A stretch of 64,000 bases of DNA from Polluticaenibacter yanchengensis (GTDB lineage: Bacteria > Bacteroidota > Bacteroidia > Chitinophagales > Chitinophagaceae), in NCBI GenBank assembly GCA_027854065.1, contig JAQGEF010000007.1:62001-126000 (forward strand), read 5' to 3'. The number at the start of each line of letters is the position of its first letter. Positions within the stretch are counted from its first letter, which is position 1. A program made the position numbers and the translations under genes. Under the pieces are notes generated by a model. The model was not told the DNA's origin, searched no databases, and saw nothing but the letters and a program-made list of their open reading frames with translations. Positions 34,792 to 45,324 of the stretch are shown here, piece after piece.

Positions 34792-35379
34792 ATGCCCTGG
34801 TTTATACCCGCAATTATGGCTGCAACAGCACTTATAAGTGGCATTTCAAATGCCTCAGCCAAAAGAAAAGCTGCAAGAAAGCAAGAAGAACTTGCAAATA
34901 TGATTGAAGAGCAAGACGCATATAAGCCCTCACAAGAGGTGCTTGATAGTTATAACCTGGCTCGAACCACTTTGGATGGAAGAATGGCCGGAGCGGCTCA
35001 GGCAGAAGCGAATATTCTCCAAAGTCAGGCTAATACTATAGGTGCAGCACAAAGGAATGCCACTGATAGCAGCCAGTTATTAGGTCTTGCGGCTATGGCG
35101 CAGGGTCAAACAAATAACTCTTTCCTGAACCTGAATGCCGCAGAAGAACAATCGTATTTAAATCGCTTGTCTAATTTAGGGCAAATGGGCATGGCAGTTG
35201 CCGGAGAGAAAAGAAACGCATATGAAAGTGAGTGGGAGAAAATAATTGCTGCTTCAAATGCCAGACAAGCCGCCATTGGTTCACGAATCGGTGCCGTTAA
35301 TAGTTTATTTTCAGGCCTGTCAACAGGGGCATCGGCAATGAGTGGGATGAGTGGCTCAGATTTTAAAAAAGCATTTTAA
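34792..35379 (+). CDS. Small internal virion (ejection) protein
   Basis: 195 residues, Ala/Gly/Ser-rich with an N-terminal hydrophobic segment (FIPAIMAATALISGISN), a helical middle (KRKAARKQEELANMIEEQ) and a Gly/Ser-rich end. Composition and order match the small ejection proteins (T7 gp14, P22 gp7 class) that build the DNA-ejection channel. Confidence 0.7.
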   Translation: MPWFIPAIMAATALISGISNASAKRKAARKQEELANMIEEQDAYKPSQEVLDSYNLARTTLDGRMAGAAQAEANILQSQANTIGAAQRNATDSSQLLGLAAMAQGQTNNSFLNLNAAEEQSYLNRLSNLGQMGMAVAGEKRNAYESEWEKIIAASNARQAAIGSRIGAVNSLFSGLSTGASAMSGMSGSDFKKAF

Positions 35380-35390
35380 ATTAAACCCGA

Positions 35391-36893
35391 ATGAACCCTA
35401 GTCAATTTCAGTTTTACCAACCTAATGATGCCAACCTTGAAACGGTTCTGCAGCCAATAAGAAATTATTCGCAGCAAATGCTTGCTCAGCGGCAAAGAGA
35501 AGCTGCGCAACGCCGTGAACTTCAAATGCAGGATATTAAAGATCGAGAAGCTGCTTTAAAATTGGCAAATAAAGAACTTGATGACATTAAATACACTGAA
35601 AGGTTTGACATTGCCAATGAAAAGAATGCATTAGTTAAGGAGACAAAAGATGATTTAACCAAAGCCTATTTGAAAGGCGCAAGACCTTGGGAGATTCAGC
35701 AAAAGCTAAATCAGGCATTGACAAATATTAATGACATCTCCCTTAAGGAAAAGGCAATATCAGAAGCCCTTGAAGGCGCAAAGCAGGTTTACAGCTCTGA
35801 TGATTTAAATTTTGATGCCATAAAAGACCGGGTTTCGAAAGGACTGCTATATGACAATGAAGGTAACCGTATTCCTATTGACCCATCAAGGATTCCTGAG
35901 CTTGTTGCTCAAAATTCCGATGCCGCATTAACCGGTAAGTCACTTAAAGGATGGTATACCGGTTCAAATGATATCACCATAAGAGAAGGGCATAAAACGG
36001 GTCGTGGTGGTGGCGTAACTACATCAATACAATATAAAATTCCCAACCAGGCTTTTTATGATGAAAAAACAAAGAAAATAGATATCAGAAATGAAGTTGA
36101 CAAGGATGGCAACAAGTTGCTTGACAAAACTCTTTTCGATGACTATTACAATGATGATAAAAAACGTTATGTAATGGACGCCTGGATTAATAAGGAGAAT
36201 CGAATAAGAAGCAAATCAAACGAGCCTCTTCTTGAAAAAGATACGCCAGAAGCAGAAGCGTTTTTGAGAAAGTATCTATATAATGAATTGTCCCGTGACC
36301 TTGACAAAACGTATAAAGAAACCGAACAGCGCAACGAAAACCGTGTTACAAGTATAAATATAGGAGGACGATCTAAAGAAAAGGCTCCGCTTCCATTCCA
36401 TGATTTCTACAAGAATACATTAGACAAATTTAACGTAAAAGATAGCAGGGCTTCCATCCCTAGAAATCTAAATTTCTTAAATCAGAATGTCAGGGAGTAT
36501 GTCATAAATCATGTCAAAACTCAATATGGACAAGATGGCGTTCCATTAGACAATAAAGGATTAAAGTATTTAAAAGTTAATCCTGAAAACATTTATGTCT
36601 ACCCGGAAAAATCGGATCCATCTAAGCTTGTAATATTTGCAAAAACGAAAGGGAACAAACTTAATGGAGCCATTGAACCCGAAGACCGATTTCTTGGTTA
36701 TTTAGACGAGGGGACAATGAACAATGCCCTTAACGCTAAGATTAAGAATGCTGATAAGGATGATTATGTTTTAGATGGTGTAATTCAACAATCTCAGCCA
36801 TCTATTCAATCTCCCGTAAGACAACCAGTTCAGACACAAAGAACCCCAACTACAAAACCGACGACCTCACTGCCAGGAGGCGCAATAAGATAA
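35391..36893 (+). CDS. Second internal virion protein (500 aa)
   Basis: A helical, Gln/charge-rich protein (QQMLAQRQREAAQRRELQMQ) with a Pro/Gln/Thr-rich disordered C-terminus. It lies between the small and the giant ejection-type proteins, matching the gp14-gp15-gp16 order of T7. No enzyme motif was seen. Confidence 0.6.
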   Translation: MNPSQFQFYQPNDANLETVLQPIRNYSQQMLAQRQREAAQRRELQMQDIKDREAALKLANKELDDIKYTERFDIANEKNALVKETKDDLTKAYLKGARPWEIQQKLNQALTNINDISLKEKAISEALEGAKQVYSSDDLNFDAIKDRVSKGLLYDNEGNRIPIDPSRIPELVAQNSDAALTGKSLKGWYTGSNDITIREGHKTGRGGGVTTSIQYKIPNQAFYDEKTKKIDIRNEVDKDGNKLLDKTLFDDYYNDDKKRYVMDAWINKENRIRSKSNEPLLEKDTPEAEAFLRKYLYNELSRDLDKTYKETEQRNENRVTSINIGGRSKEKAPLPFHDFYKNTLDKFNVKDSRASIPRNLNFLNQNVREYVINHVKTQYGQDGVPLDNKGLKYLKVNPENIYVYPEKSDPSKLVIFAKTKGNKLNGAIEPEDRFLGYLDEGTMNNALNAKIKNADKDDYVLDGVIQQSQPSIQSPVRQPVQTQRTPTTKPTTSLPGGAIR

Positions 36894-36894
36894 T

Positions 36895-39800
36895 ATGGAC
36901 GAAAAGTTATTTAAGGCATTACAAGATTATGTCGCAACTTATAGAAGCGGCAAGTATAAAGATTGGGAAACAATGAACTCAAAGTTTCCTGAATTAGCAG
37001 GATATGAATTATCTGTTCTTCAGGATTATGCCGTTACAGCAAATAGTGGCAAGTATAAGACATGGGAAGAGGTAAATGCAAAGTTCCCGGAGTTTCAAAC
37101 ACCTAAGCCAGTTGCAGCACAGCCAAAACAGCAGCCGGAAGTACAATCACAAACTAATCAGCCGGTTCAGGCAACAGTACCAACTCAAACACAGGAAACA
37201 ACCAAGCCGGCAATTCAACCTTTGCCAACTGAAAATGGAAATACTCCATATAGTGAGATGGTAAACCAGTTCTTCTCAACTAAAAACCCGGCAGTTAGTC
37301 AAACGCCTTTTTCAAAGGTTATTGATGCGCCTGTAGAATCAGAAGCAAATGCATTTCTTCCTGATGTATTTAAGGTAGATAAAAAATATGCCAGGGATTA
37401 TGATGCTAAAAGTCAGGCAGTAAAAGAATATGAAGCTGAGAAAAGTAATTTTGATAAATCCATCCTTACAAGAAAAGATGAAACCGGTAGCGATGTACCT
37501 GTATATCCTGTATTGCGTGATGGAAAATATATAGACTACACTACAGGCATAGAATTAAATCTTACTTCTGATGATTTAAAAGATAAAATTGCTGTCATTC
37601 CTGATGAGATTAAAATTGGCAATTTAAAAGGGAAGAATTATCTGAAAATTACTGACGCCGGAAATGTAGCTGTTGAACCTCCATTACGCCCATTTGCAAC
37701 GAATGAATTGCAAATGGCTAGCGTTGTTGATTATCGTGACAATCCAAAAGCAGAGGCCGCCTATAATCAGTTAAGTCCGAATCTTAAAAAGATCGTTGAT
37801 GTTTCAAGGCAAGAAGCACTAAGAGATGATGATTACGCTGATATTTTAGGCGACAGGTCATCTAATGCCCCTAAAGAAAGAATATTCGAAAAAGCTCCTA
37901 TGGTCACATCTGAAGATGGAGTTTCAAATAAACCAAAAGAAGTTCGCAAGGATTTAGGAACTGGCGATTTCATGAGGTATCTTATGGTGAATCCTGACAT
38001 GGCAGAATATGTAGATAAATCATTGAATAGGCTCGGAGAAGAATATAAATCAAGAATTGATACTCAAGAAGGAGCTTTTAATGTAATAAAGATTGCACTT
38101 GAAGATAAATATAAAGTTTTTGACAAAAATATACCCATCCCAAAAGATGAAGTTGATTTACAATGGGCGTTAGAAACAGACAATCCAGAAATTATTCAAA
38201 GCAATGCACAAGGATATGCCTTTGCCCAATCCTCCATTCAGGCGAAACTTAAGGATAAATACAGATATAAAATCATTCAAGCCGGACTTGAAAAAGAGTC
38301 TGACAGAATGAATGAAATTGTAAAATATTGGAGTAACGACCAAAAACAAAAAAGTGGTGTTAGCGATGAAGTAATTGAGCAGAAGATTTCCAATAATGAG
38401 CCTCTTTCAGAAAATGAACTGAAATATGTTACAGAAATGACACAGGCCGCATCAACGCAAGGGAAACTGAATCAAATAATCAGTAGTGAGCAGCTTCAAA
38501 ATGACCCATTAATTCAACAGTTTAATAAAAATGAAAGCAAGTACAAGGAGTATGCAGCCGAAATAGAAAGAGCCAAGGCAATTAAAAACGATCCTCAAAA
38601 TGAAAAATATCTAAAATACTTAAATCGACTTTCAGAATTTGAAGATGAGTTAAACCTTGCACGCCGGGAATTTAAAGGCATTGTAAATGAGCAGACAAAG
38701 CAAGATGTCAAAGATTACAAGATGCTTACTGCCGGACAAGAAGGATTTGATTGGCAGGATGAGAATTATTATTGGCGATTCTCACCAATATTTAAAACAG
38801 TCGAATCATTAAAATCTGTTGGGCAAGGTATCTTACAAGGTACGGCTGAGATTGCTTCAGGCGGCTTAAAATTAGCCACAAAGATGTTTAATCCATACTC
38901 AGCATATACGGATGCTCAGTTGGATAAAGCAACAGACTGGACAAAAACACTTATAAACAGGCAGGTTTCTGAAGAGGCGAAAGCATGGGCGGCTGACAAT
39001 GGCTTCAATAGCGGCTTTATAGATGTAACCGGCGTTGGAAATACTTTGGGAACATTACTCCCGTATATTGCCGGGTCTCAATTAGCAACAGCAAGAGGCG
39101 CATCAGCATTAGCTACGGACTTTTTAATGGGTGCTGCAATGGGTGCTGCCAATGCGGATAAAATGGCTCAACAATACGGGCTGTCTGGCATGGCTTATCA
39201 GACATATAAGAATGCCAGCACATTTGTAATGGGCGCAGCAAACTTATTGCAAATGCCTTTTATAAGAAGCCAGGCGGTTGCCAGTAACATTTTTAAGGGA
39301 GTGGTTGAGGGATCTTTCCCAAAGCAAACAACTAAGCAATTAATATTTAATGGAATTAAGGGTTCTTTAAAGGACATTCCAGATGCAATTGGAGACTTAG
39401 CATCTCTTGCTTTAATTGTAAAAGCAACTGAGTTTGGAGATGCAAAGGCTGGCCAATTAGCCAATTTTATTCAAGATGAAGACAGAGCGAACGAACAATT
39501 TGATTTATCGGAAATGGCTGGCATTAAAGAACTGCTTTACGCCACTGCATTTTATAAAGGAGCTATAAAAGCAAAGTCTATTACAGCCAGGGTTAAGGGT
39601 GCAGACAAATCATATAATATGGGTCGCCAAATCCAAGAGTATTATGATAATATTGGAGATGGGCTTATTGATGCTTCAACAGACAACTATAAAGCCGCCA
39701 GGAGTTGGGTTGATGATGCTATAAACGAGAACCCCAATGACCCATATTTAATGGAAATTGAAAGGCGTCTTTTAAAATACGCTGATGGCATGGATCATAT

Positions 39801-42800
39801 GCCCCAATACAAAGAACAAAAGATTGCCATTGAAAATGTTCAAAACAAAATTGCCCGTCTTGAAAAATCAAAGGAAAATCTATCCCCTGAATTTCACGAG
39901 CCAGTGAATGAGCATATTGCAGACTTGCGCAAACAAATCAGCAAATTTGTTGTAGAACCTAGTGCTGCAAATAAGTATATTGAAGATTTGGCCGCAAAGA
40001 GGACAAAAATGCTGGAGCAAACCGAAGGCACATTGAGCCACCGTGAAACCACGGAAAATCCAGCCATTGGAGAATATGGAAATGGCATCGGGTTGAAAAT
40101 TTTATTGTCAGACATGATTCCATTCGCAAGAAATGGAATGCCAGACCCTATATCAGTTTCTAAGCATTTTAATATAGAGTCAAGAGATGCCCTAAGACTT
40201 ATAGAAAAATTCAATGAAACAATAAATATAAGGCGCACTGAAGCTGAAATTGCAGCACTTAAAGAAAGTGGCAATACCATTGAAGTTGGCGAGCCTGTTT
40301 CTGATGCTGTCAAAACAGATGCCGAACCTAAAACAGACAAGGCAAAGCCTGCACCTTATATGGAGCCAAAATCAAAGCCGGTTATTGTTACAGCAAACGA
40401 CCCGTTAGCGAAAGCGAAACCTAAAGAAACTTTTGATTCTAATCCAAACGAAACTATTCAAAACGCATTAGGCAAAGATGCTGAATATAATGGTGTTCGC
40501 GGGAAGTTGGAAGTTGCCGAAGATGGTGCCATTGTTGTTTCGGATGGATTTCGGGAAGCAGAAGTCTCAGGAGCAAAAGGCAATCCTGAAATGAAAATTG
40601 GCGAAGTTGAAGGTTTAAATGTCATGTTCAACAGGCGTTCAGAACTAAATAAAGAGGCAAGGAATCTGTTAAAGGATGAAGCCAATTTGGGAGAAAAGCC
40701 AACCAGTAAGACCAGGAGGATTGCAAAAGACCATGGTATTCGGGTGACAGATAACACCACCAATGCCGAAATCGTTGCAGAACTTAAGCTTTTAAGGGAT
40801 GGCGAACCTGCATTAAAAAATGAAGCAGTCCCAGAGCCGGAAGCTATAGAGCAAAGCGTTGAAGTTCCAAAAGCGGAGATTGAACAATCTACCCCTATAA
40901 CAGAAGCAGAGTCAAAAAGGCAATCAAACCTGGAAACTTTAGCAAAGGCAAGAGCGGCTAAAAATGACCCTTCTCAAAAATTAGCAAGGGCAGAAGAAAA
41001 GTTGTCTTCTCATAAAGAGAAATCCGAAAAGCAAATTGCAGATTTAACTCCAGAAACCTTTGAAAAGCAAAAAAACAAAACAGTCAGGAAGCTTGAAAAA
41101 GATATTGATAAAGCAACCTCAAATGTTGCTGAAACGAGGTTGGGATTAATTGAGAAAGGAATTGACCCGGCTGAAGTTCAGAAGCAACCTGAATTTAAAA
41201 AAGCAGCAAGCGAACTAAGGAAGCTAAATAAACAACTTGAATTAGAAAATGGTAAAACACTTGAATCGGAGCAAACCCGGTTACGGACAGAAGCAGATGC
41301 TGAAACGGTTAGACTACAAGAGCAAGTTGATAAAATCAAAAGTGCTCCGGTACCAAAAGAGAGTCCATCAACAGGGCTACCAGGAGATAGCGCAACAGTA
41401 GATTCCAGTACTAAGGCTACACCTAATGCTGATAAACCAGAAGCACAGAAGTCAGGTGGAACATTATCTAATCCTGATTATAAAAGAATTGATGGGCTGA
41501 CAGGTGAAGCAATTAAGGTCGCACCTGAACCAGTTGCAGCCGGAGGAGAAATAGTAATTCCAAGAAAATCAATGAAAAAGCTAATTGATGCCTTAGGAAT
41601 CAAGACTGTTTATCAGCGCATGAAAGCTGGTGTTCTGGGCTTCTATCGAGCTGCAGATGGTGCCGTTCGTATGGGTAAGCTTGATGACATGGGAACTATG
41701 GCTCATGAAATTGCGCATAAGTTAGATGATCGTCTGGGATTAACAAAAGGTAGGGGAAGTGCCGCTTTGGAATCAGAGTTGAAATGGTTCTTTGACAGAG
41801 GCGGCAGCAACCCACCTGATAACAGGGGTTTGACTGATGCCGAAAAACTTCAATATCTGCGCCAGGAAGGTTTAGCCGAGTTTGTGCGTTCTTATGTGAG
41901 CGATCCTGTTAAAACGCAAGCCACTGCTTCTGAATTAACTTCATTGTTTAAATCAAAGATGCCTAAGGAGTGGATGGATGCAATAGAAACATTTGGACGT
42001 GAATACAGGAATTACCAACACAATATTGATGTCAACCCTCAGGAGCATGCAGCATCAAGAATTGAAAGTTCTTTAGACAAAAGAACGAGGATTGAAAGAA
42101 TGCTTGATTGGGCAGGGCTTGTTGATACAGGACAAGGAATGCGATGGAATATGAAAGATAAGCTGGAAGCAGCCTTATTTGACCGTGCAGCCGCATTTCA
42201 TAAAGCAGTCGAAGAGTTAAAGTTCATGACAGGCAAATACGACTTATTAGAAAGCAATAATCCATCCGTGCTGCTTCGTGCTTTATCACATATAGGCGCA
42301 AAGGTTGATGACGCCTTACGTCTTGGCATAAGAAATGCAGACATGAAAGTAATCACAGAAAATGGTGAAGTCATAAATTTAGATTATCTGACAGCCAAAA
42401 TGGATAAGTCAAGCAAAAAGGCATTACTAAAAGATTTTATGTTGACTAAAAATGTAATGGTTGCAGAGCGCACACTTGAACTTTATGACAGACGTGTCAA
42501 ATCTTTGTTGGACGAAGGAAAAACGCCAACAAGACAAGATGAATATAAAATTTCGGGACTTGGTTCTGAACAAATATCAGATGTTGAAATGGCTAAAAAG
42601 GTTTTAGATAGTTTCAACAATATGGATGCCGCAACAAAAGATAGAGTAAATGAATCTGCCAGAAGATACCGTGTTTTCGCTGACCATACTTTACAATATT
42701 TGCGTGACAAAGGAAGGATTTCTGATGAGCAATATAAACAGTACAAGGATGCAAACCAGTTTTATGTTGCATTCAATCGCTTGAAACAGGAAAGCCCGGA

Positions 42801-44649
42801 CGTATTTGAATCTGATGCCGGACACAGAGGCAGTTCTAATCTTGCTACACCGGATAATGTAATCAAGCAGGCAAAAGGAAGTGATAGTATCATTAAAGAC
42901 CCATATGAATCCTTAATTGATAATTATGACAGGATTATTCGGGAAGCAGATCGTAACGATGTCATGAGAAGCTTCTATGATCTGGCATACGTAAATCGTA
43001 CCATGCATGGTGCTTTAGAAAATGAAGTTGGCAAGATTGTAAGAATCGAAACTGAGCCTGTAAAAGGGTCAACCACTGTTTATATTGATGGCCAAAAGAA
43101 ATATATGGTCATGGACAAAAATGTTCAAAAGGCATTGGATAACATGGTTGATACCGGTATGAATCCTGGTATATTTGGTTGGTATGGCAAGATATTAAGA
43201 GGTGCCGTTACTCTTGCCCCTACATTCTTCTTTAGAAACATTGTCCGAGATACACAACACAGGATGCTGATAAGTGATAGTATCAGAAATCCATTGACTG
43301 CTCCTGCCGATACTATACGTGCTTTTATAGGTGAGAAAAAACATTGGAGCGATGTTGCCGCAGCAGGTGGCTTGTCTGGCGGGTATTATTTTAAGGATAA
43401 GGCCACATACTATGGTATGATGAATGAGCATCTACAAGATACAGTCAAAAAGGGCGCATCATACATCAATCCTCTGAATTGGGGCAAAGCATGGGAAGGA
43501 TATAAAAAACTTCTTGAAAAGGGGGAGCTATTAAACCGTGTTGCTGAATACAGAACTTCATATAAAAAAGCTATAAAGGAAGGGAAATCAGAAAAGGATG
43601 CGATGTTATATGCAGCAATGAAATCAGCAGATTTAATTGACTTTGCAAGAGGCGGCAATTTAATTGTTCAACTAAACAAATTTGTTCCATTTACAAATGC
43701 AGCATTTCAGGGGTTGCATAGTTCATTCATTTCTTTAAAAAGAAATCCGGCATTGATGTTCTCAAAAAACCTTATTTGGTATGGGATGGCAAGGGCATTG
43801 GAAATGGCATGGAATACACAAGATAAAGATAATCATGATTTGTTTTCATCCCTTACCGCACATGACAGGGATATGTTTTTGAACTTCTTTATTGATGGCA
43901 AAAGAATAATTATTCCACTGGCATTTGAGCAATCATTGATGACATCAGGAATGAGCAGAGCATTTGATTCATTGTTTTTTGGTAAAAAATTTGATTATAA
44001 GGGCTATGCAAAATCGATTGGAAACGCATTATTACCTATAGATGAATCGGCATTATTTCCAGGCATGAAGCCAATTGCTGAAGTATTAGCAAATTACAAT
44101 TTCTATACCGGTAATCAAATTGTTCCACATTATGAAAAAGACAAGGCTTTAGAACTCAGAGATGGTCAAAAATATGCTTCGCCCATCGGTCAATTAATAG
44201 GTTCAGCAATTAGCGTAGATGCAAGAGTTATTGACCACATGTTTAAGGGTTTTGGTGCATATTTCGCAAATTATTCTATGTCTGCTTCCTATTCCATGGT
44301 TGGCGATAAAAAGAAAGGATTAAATGTTGATAATTTAGGCTTCTCACGCTCAACTAATGCTGCATTCTCATGGCAAGCCGCAGAATTCAACAAGCTGAAA
44401 AAGGAATTAGGAGAAGGCAATGACCGGGAAATGAAGATTTATAAGAAGTTGGAAAAAGCTATTTATGAGAGATCAAGCACTCCTGAAGAAGAAAAAGAAA
44501 ACAATATTGCACTGCTTGATTTTGTCAAAGAACGACTTCCTGAGTTGAAACAGAAATTGAAAGAAATTAGAAACCCTCGTCCGGAAAATGTAAAAAAAAC
44601 CTTTAACAGGCTAATTGATACAAGAAACGAAAACCTAAACAATGAGTAA
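36895..44649 (+). CDS. Giant ejection/polyvalent protein with zincin motif
   Basis: 2584 residues. Residues 1-70 are two copies of a 35-residue unit (LQDYVATYRSGKYKDWETMN; LQDYAVTANSGKYKTWEEVN). Residues about 690-800 are hydrophobic and may insert in membranes. Residues about 1340-1520 are coiled coil. HEIAH is at about 1604-1608, with EGLAEFVRSYV downstream, a zincin metallopeptidase signature. An LPD38-like domain starts near 2085 (ILRGAVTLAPTFFFRNIVRD). The architecture suggests a protein injected with the DNA, forming a channel and carrying a protease. Its stop overlaps the next ATG. Confidence 0.8.
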   Translation: MDEKLFKALQDYVATYRSGKYKDWETMNSKFPELAGYELSVLQDYAVTANSGKYKTWEEVNAKFPEFQTPKPVAAQPKQQPEVQSQTNQPVQATVPTQTQETTKPAIQPLPTENGNTPYSEMVNQFFSTKNPAVSQTPFSKVIDAPVESEANAFLPDVFKVDKKYARDYDAKSQAVKEYEAEKSNFDKSILTRKDETGSDVPVYPVLRDGKYIDYTTGIELNLTSDDLKDKIAVIPDEIKIGNLKGKNYLKITDAGNVAVEPPLRPFATNELQMASVVDYRDNPKAEAAYNQLSPNLKKIVDVSRQEALRDDDYADILGDRSSNAPKERIFEKAPMVTSEDGVSNKPKEVRKDLGTGDFMRYLMVNPDMAEYVDKSLNRLGEEYKSRIDTQEGAFNVIKIALEDKYKVFDKNIPIPKDEVDLQWALETDNPEIIQSNAQGYAFAQSSIQAKLKDKYRYKIIQAGLEKESDRMNEIVKYWSNDQKQKSGVSDEVIEQKISNNEPLSENELKYVTEMTQAASTQGKLNQIISSEQLQNDPLIQQFNKNESKYKEYAAEIERAKAIKNDPQNEKYLKYLNRLSEFEDELNLARREFKGIVNEQTKQDVKDYKMLTAGQEGFDWQDENYYWRFSPIFKTVESLKSVGQGILQGTAEIASGGLKLATKMFNPYSAYTDAQLDKATDWTKTLINRQVSEEAKAWAADNGFNSGFIDVTGVGNTLGTLLPYIAGSQLATARGASALATDFLMGAAMGAANADKMAQQYGLSGMAYQTYKNASTFVMGAANLLQMPFIRSQAVASNIFKGVVEGSFPKQTTKQLIFNGIKGSLKDIPDAIGDLASLALIVKATEFGDAKAGQLANFIQDEDRANEQFDLSEMAGIKELLYATAFYKGAIKAKSITARVKGADKSYNMGRQIQEYYDNIGDGLIDASTDNYKAARSWVDDAINENPNDPYLMEIERRLLKYADGMDHMPQYKEQKIAIENVQNKIARLEKSKENLSPEFHEPVNEHIADLRKQISKFVVEPSAANKYIEDLAAKRTKMLEQTEGTLSHRETTENPAIGEYGNGIGLKILLSDMIPFARNGMPDPISVSKHFNIESRDALRLIEKFNETINIRRTEAEIAALKESGNTIEVGEPVSDAVKTDAEPKTDKAKPAPYMEPKSKPVIVTANDPLAKAKPKETFDSNPNETIQNALGKDAEYNGVRGKLEVAEDGAIVVSDGFREAEVSGAKGNPEMKIGEVEGLNVMFNRRSELNKEARNLLKDEANLGEKPTSKTRRIAKDHGIRVTDNTTNAEIVAELKLLRDGEPALKNEAVPEPEAIEQSVEVPKAEIEQSTPITEAESKRQSNLETLAKARAAKNDPSQKLARAEEKLSSHKEKSEKQIADLTPETFEKQKNKTVRKLEKDIDKATSNVAETRLGLIEKGIDPAEVQKQPEFKKAASELRKLNKQLELENGKTLESEQTRLRTEADAETVRLQEQVDKIKSAPVPKESPSTGLPGDSATVDSSTKATPNADKPEAQKSGGTLSNPDYKRIDGLTGEAIKVAPEPVAAGGEIVIPRKSMKKLIDALGIKTVYQRMKAGVLGFYRAADGAVRMGKLDDMGTMAHEIAHKLDDRLGLTKGRGSAALESELKWFFDRGGSNPPDNRGLTDAEKLQYLRQEGLAEFVRSYVSDPVKTQATASELTSLFKSKMPKEWMDAIETFGREYRNYQHNIDVNPQEHAASRIESSLDKRTRIERMLDWAGLVDTGQGMRWNMKDKLEAALFDRAAAFHKAVEELKFMTGKYDLLESNNPSVLLRALSHIGAKVDDALRLGIRNADMKVITENGEVINLDYLTAKMDKSSKKALLKDFMLTKNVMVAERTLELYDRRVKSLLDEGKTPTRQDEYKISGLGSEQISDVEMAKKVLDSFNNMDAATKDRVNESARRYRVFADHTLQYLRDKGRISDEQYKQYKDANQFYVAFNRLKQESPDVFESDAGHRGSSNLATPDNVIKQAKGSDSIIKDPYESLIDNYDRIIREADRNDVMRSFYDLAYVNRTMHGALENEVGKIVRIETEPVKGSTTVYIDGQKKYMVMDKNVQKALDNMVDTGMNPGIFGWYGKILRGAVTLAPTFFFRNIVRDTQHRMLISDSIRNPLTAPADTIRAFIGEKKHWSDVAAAGGLSGGYYFKDKATYYGMMNEHLQDTVKKGASYINPLNWGKAWEGYKKLLEKGELLNRVAEYRTSYKKAIKEGKSEKDAMLYAAMKSADLIDFARGGNLIVQLNKFVPFTNAAFQGLHSSFISLKRNPALMFSKNLIWYGMARALEMAWNTQDKDNHDLFSSLTAHDRDMFLNFFIDGKRIIIPLAFEQSLMTSGMSRAFDSLFFGKKFDYKGYAKSIGNALLPIDESALFPGMKPIAEVLANYNFYTGNQIVPHYEKDKALELRDGQKYASPIGQLIGSAISVDARVIDHMFKGFGAYFANYSMSASYSMVGDKKKGLNVDNLGFSRSTNAAFSWQAAEFNKLKKELGEGNDREMKIYKKLEKAIYERSSTPEEEKENNIALLDFVKERLPELKQKLKEIRNPRPENVKKTFNRLIDTRNENLNNE

Positions 44650-45289
44650 ATATACATCAGAGCATTTTAGCCATTGCAAAATAAACCCTTTTACAAAAGG
44701 AGCAATGATTGATACATATACCTCTTTAAAAGAGGTTGCCGCCGGTTCCAATATGAAGCAACTTGATAAAGTACTGCGCTATATCGTTTCCATTTATGAC
44801 GAATCATCACCATTGGTGCTTCAGGAAACAAATCTGGCAACCAGGAAGACACAGGCAGCTATAATTGCCGGTTTTGATATTATCAATGATGAAAAGTTCT
44901 TGAGCAGTATATATAGCTGCGAGAACGACAATTTCTTATCTTTGCTAATGATGTATTTCAGCAAATTTTCGAAGCCTAAAATATGGCAAATGATAATTGC
45001 AAATGAACAATTGTTTGAGGAATATCTTGCAAGGCTGATGAAACCTATAAACTCTACAACAGAAGATGACGATGACGCAGAAGACAAGCCCAGAAAGAAA
45101 GCTCCAACTGAAAAAGATGAACTACAGGCATTGCAGATTAAATCAAAACTCAGGGAAGAAATGCTAACTATCATTTCCAGTTTAGAGGAATTACACAACA
45201 AGTTGTTCAAAATAGATTTAAACTTAATTAACAAATATAAAACGACAGGCATTAGTCCTGAAACAATGGCGAAAGCTAAAAAACCTTAA
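44642..45289 (+). CDS. Candidate small terminase subunit
   Basis: 215 residues, helical, with an acidic middle (DDDDAED) and a basic C-terminus. It lies directly before the large terminase gene and overlaps the giant gene by 8 bp. Small terminase is inferred from position and helical nature; no HTH is clear. Confidence 0.45.
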   Translation: MSKYTSEHFSHCKINPFTKGAMIDTYTSLKEVAAGSNMKQLDKVLRYIVSIYDESSPLVLQETNLATRKTQAAIIAGFDIINDEKFLSSIYSCENDNFLSLLMMYFSKFSKPKIWQMIIANEQLFEEYLARLMKPINSTTEDDDDAEDKPRKKAPTEKDELQALQIKSKLREEMLTIISSLEELHNKLFKIDLNLINKYKTTGISPETMAKAKKP

Positions 45290-45307
45290 CTCTTAATACC
45301 TTGGGTA

Positions 45308-45324
45308 AGTGGCGATAAGCCACT
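45308..45324 (+). promoter_or_regulatory. Hairpin abutting the terminase start codon
   Basis: AGTGGC (45308-45313) and GCCACT (45319-45324) form a perfect 6-bp hairpin with a 5-nt loop, and the ATG follows with no gap. Such a structure would hold the initiation region and could limit terminase translation. Confidence 0.5.
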
